From assembly GCA_964585585.1 (NCBI GenBank), contig CAZPEL010000023.1, positions 1-14,504 on the forward strand: 14,504 nt of DNA, read 5' to 3'. Of this stretch, positions 11,725 through 14,504 are shown piece after piece; the stretch's first letter is position 1, and every line of letters starts with the position of its first letter. Origin of the DNA: CAZNAQ01 sp964585585. Lineage in GTDB: Bacteria; Patescibacteriota; Patescibacteriia; Patescibacteriales; JAGXOH01. The notes beneath the pieces are model-generated. The model made no database searches. It worked only from the letters and a program-made list of their open reading frames with translations, and was not told the DNA's origin. Position numbers and translations under genes: made by a program.

Positions 11725-12570
11725 TTAAATGTCAAAGAAATCCTCGGCGTTCCGGGTGCTTATATCAGCTATCTTATCCACGGAGGTCTTGCGGATCTCG
11801 GCTATTCTTTCCGCCACATAGCTGACCAAGGCCGGCTCATTTCGCTTACCTCGATAGGGTTCCGGGGCCATAAAGGGACAATCAGTTTCGATCATAAACC
11901 TATCCGAAGGCATTTTCCGTATCAAAGTATCCCACTGCTTGCTAAAGGTGATCAAACCCGTGAAGGAGATCATAAGTCCCAAATTAAAGTACTCCCAGGC
12001 CAGGTCCTCATCCCCGGAAAAGCAATGCACTACCGCCCAAGGACGATCCTTGGGAATGATGCTTTTGTGCTTCTCCTTAAATTCTTTAAGCAAGGCCAAA
12101 AGGTCAACATGGGCTATGCGGCAATGGATTATGGCCGGTATATCCAAATTCCGGGCCAAAAGCAATTGCTGGATAAAAACCTCTTTCTGCTTCTGCTTGA
12201 TCTTTTCCACATCCGAAGAAAGCTTGATATGATAATAATCCAGACCGATCTCGCCTATGGCCACCACTTTCTCGAAGTTGGCCAATTTTTCATAATTGTC
12301 ATAAACAAACTCCTCTCCCCGGGTTTCAAAACCGCCTTCCTCGCCCTCGTCGGCGCTTATTTTCTCCAGATGTAAAGGATGTAGGCCCACAGCGGCATAA
12401 ACGCCTCTCTCATACTTATTGGCGTAATCCAGGGCCCTCTTGGAAGTCTTGTATTCCGCCCCGACCACAACCATACCGGTGTCATGCCGCAATGCCTTGG
12501 CGATGACCTGGTCCGCGTCGTCCTGAAAATTCTTGAAATTGATATGGCAATGGGTGTCTAAAAATTTCAT
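11725..12570 (-). CDS. tatD: TatD family metal-dependent hydrolase / DNase
   Basis: Starting at the ATG at 12570 the protein has 281 residues and begins MKFLDTHCHINF as TatD proteins do; a GTG two codons earlier is less likely. The metal ligands are all present: H7 and H9 (HxH), E107 in AIGEIGLDYY, H149 in AIIHCR, H182 in VVHCFSGD and D230 in ETDCPF. TatD enzymes are TIM-barrel nucleases with 3'-5' exonuclease activity, linked to DNA repair and nucleic acid turnover in the cytosol. An acidic insertion of about 20-25 residues (DEGEEGGFETRGEE) follows the GLHPLHL segment. A strong terminator ends only six bases upstream of the start codon, leaving no room for a promoter or ribosome binding site. 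Confidence 0.93.
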   Translation of the reverse strand: MKFLDTHCHINFKNFQDDADQVIAKALRHDTGMVVVGAEYKTSKRALDYANKYERGVYAAVGLHPLHLEKISADEGEEGGFETRGEEFVYDNYEKLANFEKVVAIGEIGLDYYHIKLSSDVEKIKQKQKEVFIQQLLLARNLDIPAIIHCRIAHVDLLALLKEFKEKHKSIIPKDRPWAVVHCFSGDEDLAWEYFNLGLMISFTGLITFSKQWDTLIRKMPSDRFMIETDCPFMAPEPYRGKRNEPALVSYVAERIAEIRKTSVDKIADISTRNAEDFFDI

Positions 12571-12576
12571 AACCAC

Positions 12577-12609
12577 AAAAAACAGCCAGCTTGAGTAACT
12601 GGCTGTTTT
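12577..12609 (-). terminator. Strong terminator between the acidic-protein gene and tatD
   Basis: AAAACAGCCAG (12579-12589) and CTGGCTGTTTT (12599-12609) form a perfect 11-bp stem with a 9-nt loop. Read on the minus strand a run of six T follows (12582-12577). The stop codon of the upstream gene is at 12619; the tatD ATG lies six bases beyond the T-run. Confidence 0.88.
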
Positions 12610-12618
12610 AAAAAATCT

Positions 12619-12996
12619 TTATAATTTAACCTCTTCATCAGAGTCGCCTTGATCTTGAGATCCTTCCTCTGACTCAGAACCTTCGGCTTCCTCGGACTGT
12701 TTGTCCTCTTCCGGCATTTCCACCCCGGAATCGGATTCCTCTCCCAGGTCGGAAAGGTCAGCCGCGGCCTCGGTCTCTTCCTCGGAAGAAACCTCGCCTC
12801 CCATATTCACATCCTCGCTCTCTTGAGACTCGGACATGGAAGGTTCTTCAGAAGCTTGGTTTGATCCTTCTTGAGAGCTTTCTTCTCCGGCTTGATAAGA
12901 ATTCTCTTGTTCTTGGGTATTTTGTTCCTCGGAAGACCGATTTTCTTCGCCGGTATTATCGCTTCCGCCAAAAAGTTTTTTTAACCAATTAAGCAT
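12619..12996 (-). CDS. Highly acidic disordered protein with amphipathic N-terminus
   Basis: I do not recognise a family. The 125-residue product begins MLNWLKKLFGGS, a short amphipathic stretch with hydrophobic and basic residues that could lie on a membrane. Everything after it is low-complexity, rich in Glu, Ser, Gln and Gly: about 41 acidic against 5 basic residues, with no predicted fold. There is no signal peptide and no cysteine. Codon sense is well kept over the whole length and the gene has a plausible promoter and a strong terminator, so it is probably real. An AAAGAAGAG purine run lies just upstream of the ATG. It sits between dgkA and tatD. A scaffold or membrane-tethered polyanion is possible; no function can be assigned. 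Confidence 0.8.
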   Translation of the reverse strand: MLNWLKKLFGGSDNTGEENRSSEEQNTQEQENSYQAGEESSQEGSNQASEEPSMSESQESEDVNMGGEVSSEEETEAAADLSDLGEESDSGVEMPEEDKQSEEAEGSESEEGSQDQGDSDEEVKL

Positions 12997-13044
12997 AGTT
13001 CTCTTCTTTAAGAATTAATTATTTTTATAAAAAAATAGCGCCTT

Positions 13045-13072
13045 TTTATAGGTGACCGAATTGTGTTTCCAA
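13045..13072 (-). promoter_or_regulatory. Candidate promoter of the acidic-protein gene
   Basis: On the minus strand TTGGAA (13072-13067) and TATAAA (13050-13045) are 16 bases apart, about 48 bp upstream of the ATG at 12996. The motif match is moderate and the region is AT-rich, so chance is possible. Confidence 0.45.
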
Positions 13073-13106
13073 TATAACAAAAAAGTTTTTAAAATGCAAT
13101 AGGAAT

Positions 13107-13454
13107 CTAAATAAAATAAGGCAAAAAAACTATCAAACCAATTATCAAGGCGGTTACCGAGGCCAACATAACGGCCCCGGCCATGATGTCCTTGATCTCT
13201 TTAACATAGCCGTTGATCCGGGGTTTTAATACATCGGTGATCCTTTCCACGGCGCTGTTTATCATCTCCATTGTCAAAACCAAGGCAATAGCAAAAATAA
13301 CGGCCAACCACTCTCCGGAGCTTATTCTTAAATAAAAGGCCAGAACTAATATCAATAAAGCGGCCAAGCTCTGTACCTGCAGATTTTTCTCTTCACGCCA
13401 GGTTTTGGAAAGTCCTTTAAAGGCGTAAAGAAAACTTTTGATCAATCTCTTCAT
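13107..13454 (-). CDS. dgkA: Diacylglycerol kinase / undecaprenol kinase (DgkA family)
   Basis: A 115-residue membrane protein, normal for the family. It starts with a basic amphipathic segment (SFLYAFKGL), followed by EKNLQVQ (22-28) and three membrane helices (about 29-45, 48-66, 91-112). The conserved active-site motif reads EMINSAVERITD at 63-74, then KEIKDIMAGAVML. The enzyme phosphorylates diacylglycerol or, in many Gram-positive-like bacteria, undecaprenol at the inner membrane, feeding lipid carrier recycling for cell-wall synthesis. Which lipid is used cannot be told from sequence. The start lies four bases after the ybeY stop, a pairing that is widespread in bacteria. No Shine-Dalgarno site is seen. 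Confidence 0.93.
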   Translation of the reverse strand: MKRLIKSFLYAFKGLSKTWREEKNLQVQSLAALLILVLAFYLRISSGEWLAVIFAIALVLTMEMINSAVERITDVLKPRINGYVKEIKDIMAGAVMLASVTALIIGLIVFLPYFI

Positions 13455-13458
13455 AAAA

Positions 13459-13875
13459 TTAAAGGGAAATATTTAACTCCCGGATAAGCTTTTGCCCCAA
13501 CTCGATCATTTCCCGCTTGGTTTCCTCAGTGTCATCTGTATACCCCAACAAATGAAGCAGGCCATGGACCAAAATGAACACCAATTCCTCCCGGGGGCTG
13601 CTATCAAAATCCGGGGCTTGCCGGCTTACCTGTTGGTAATTAATAATAACCTCCCCCAAAAAATCACCCGGCTCCTCGGCCGGAAAAGACAGCACATCAG
13701 TGGGGCGATCCTTACCCCGATAAATTTTGTTAAGCTCCCGGATCTCGGGGTCGTCCACCAAAGCCACGGATACTTCCGCCTTTTCCTTTTGGAAGTAAAG
13801 AAGGAACTTTTCCACTGCCCGCTTGATCCGGGAAATATCCAGGTCATAATCAGCTTTATTGTTTATCTCTACCAT
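13459..13875 (-). CDS. ybeY: Endoribonuclease YbeY (rRNA maturation), third zinc ligand altered
   Basis: The 138-residue protein has the family blocks YRGKDRPTDVLSFP (52-65), GEVIIN (74-79) and the metal-site region ILVHGLLHLLGY (101-112). YbeY is a single-strand-specific endoribonuclease needed for 16S rRNA 3' processing and ribosome quality control. The usual site is HGxxHxxGYxH with three zinc-binding histidines. Here H104 and H108 are present but the third position is D114 (GYTDD). Aspartate can bind zinc, so activity may be kept. The ATG at 13875 gives the expected N-terminus; no Shine-Dalgarno site is visible. It forms a unit with dgkA downstream and follows the surface-protein gene by 31 bp. 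Confidence 0.93.
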   Translation of the reverse strand: MVEINNKADYDLDISRIKRAVEKFLLYFQKEKAEVSVALVDDPEIRELNKIYRGKDRPTDVLSFPAEEPGDFLGEVIINYQQVSRQAPDFDSSPREELVFILVHGLLHLLGYTDDTEETKREMIELGQKLIRELNISL

Positions 13876-13906
13876 TGTTTTCGATTTCGATTAGGGGTTT
13901 AAAGGT

Positions 13907-14504
13907 TTATTTGATTGTAAAAGAATTGATCATCATTTGCAAGAGATTTTTATAGACCTGGGGCGAAACATTGTCGGGCAAAGTCAAAGTCAGGACATAA
14001 ATATTCCGCTTTTCCTGGTCAGTAAGATAAAAGATCGGGTCTTCGGGGTGGCGTACTCCGTGCCAGCCGTCCTTTTCCACTACCGGCCCCATTTCCAGGT
14101 CCTGAGTGGAAAATTTTTCCCGAAACCATTCCTCAATGGACTGGTTGTTTGTATTTTTTTGAGTAATTATGGAAACAAAAGTGTTGGGTTCCTTTTGGAA
14201 CATTACGGTCCGGGCCTGATTTACCTCTCTTTGGGACCAATTGGTCGGCCGCAAAATGGAATAAGAAAAGCTGGAGTTCTCATATTGGGATATATTGGGA
14301 TTGTTGCTGACCAATTTGCCTTCATTCGGGTCCAAAGGGTCATAAAGGTTCAAAACCTCGGTCTGGTCGGGATAACTGTCTTCATCGGTATCCTTTTTAT
14401 CCGGGTCACTGCCGAAAAGCTCTTCTTCGGTAGCGGAAAGCCCATCCTCATCCTCGTCATCTATCTCTACCGGCGTGGAGGTGGGAGTAGAGGTGCTGGT
14501 CTCT
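13907..14504 (-). CDS. Secreted or surface protein with TSP3-like Ca2+ repeats, 5' end outside window
   Basis: The frame is open from the right edge to the stop at 13907, giving 198 visible residues. A start at the TTG at 14353 would be wrong because the coding pattern continues upstream. The first visible residues are a Thr/Ser/Pro-rich linker. Then come acidic segments EIDDEDEDGLSATEEELFG, SDPDKKDTDEDSYPDQTEV and NLYDPLDPNEG, which follow the DxDxDG...E...GTDP pattern of thrombospondin type 3-like calcium-binding repeats. The last 145 or so residues form a separate domain with FSYSILRPTNW and SIEEWFREKF, reminiscent of PsbP/Mog1-like domains; that link is tentative. Such architecture is common in cell-surface proteins of Parcubacteria. 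The signal peptide or membrane anchor would be in the missing part. Confidence 0.82.
   Translation of the reverse strand, partial: ETSTSTPTSTPVEIDDEDEDGLSATEEELFGSDPDKKDTDEDSYPDQTEVLNLYDPLDPNEGKLVSNNPNISQYENSSFSYSILRPTNWSQREVNQARTVMFQKEPNTFVSIITQKNTNNQSIEEWFREKFSTQDLEMGPVVEKDGWHGVRHPEDPIFYLTDQEKRNIYVLTLTLPDNVSPQVYKNLLQMMINSFTIK

Noticed and set aside
12571..12576. GTG start for tatD two codons upstream
   Set aside because: The ATG at 12570 gives the standard TatD N-terminus, and the GTG lies directly at the terminator T-run.

Overview
The window looks like one scaffold of a metagenome-assembled bacterial genome, with four blocks of exactly 100 N. Every gene I can support lies on the minus strand, so transcription runs from the right edge to the left. 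The likely source is a member of the Candidate Phyla Radiation (Patescibacteria), perhaps Parcubacteria. This is inference from the short ATP synthase delta subunit, the near absence of well-placed Shine-Dalgarno sites, the thrombospondin-type-3-like surface protein, the AT-rich spacers full of short tandem repeats, and divergent housekeeping proteins. No rRNA or tRNA gene is visible to pin it down.

Layout in the direction of transcription: (1) 14504-12619 holds a 5'-truncated secreted protein with calcium-binding TSP3-like repeats, then ybeY (rRNA maturation endonuclease), dgkA (lipid kinase) and a very acidic disordered protein ending in a strong terminator. (2) 12570-11725 is tatD. (3) 11716-4256 is a complete-order F-type ATP synthase operon, atpI-B-E-F-H-A-G-D-C, with its own promoter and terminator. 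The c subunit carries a sodium-type, two-carboxylate ion-binding signature, so the enzyme is predicted to couple ATP synthesis or hydrolysis to Na+ rather than H+. (4) 4059-2041 is groES-groEL behind a promoter overlapped by a CIRCE operator for the HrcA repressor, with a long leader containing a 24-bp-arm hairpin. An N gap removes the end of groES and the start of groEL; the apparent fused reading frame is an artefact. (5) 1468-931 is a monocistronic SnoaL-like gene with the best promoter, ribosome binding site and terminator in the window. (6) 529-1 is yebC, cut by the left edge.

The most unusual signal is not a gene. The spacers contain short tandem repeats, mostly with a 7-bp period (GATATTG/GATATTA, also AGTCAAC and TTCTATA), often arranged as inverted pairs around a short core. 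Two such elements sit between atpA and atpG and between atpG and atpD, where they would form stem-loops in the operon mRNA. A larger hairpin element near 1513-1618 has a partial second copy near 1981-2019. One N gap lies in this repeat-rich zone and is flanked by an exact 55-bp duplication, which points to unresolved assembly overlap.
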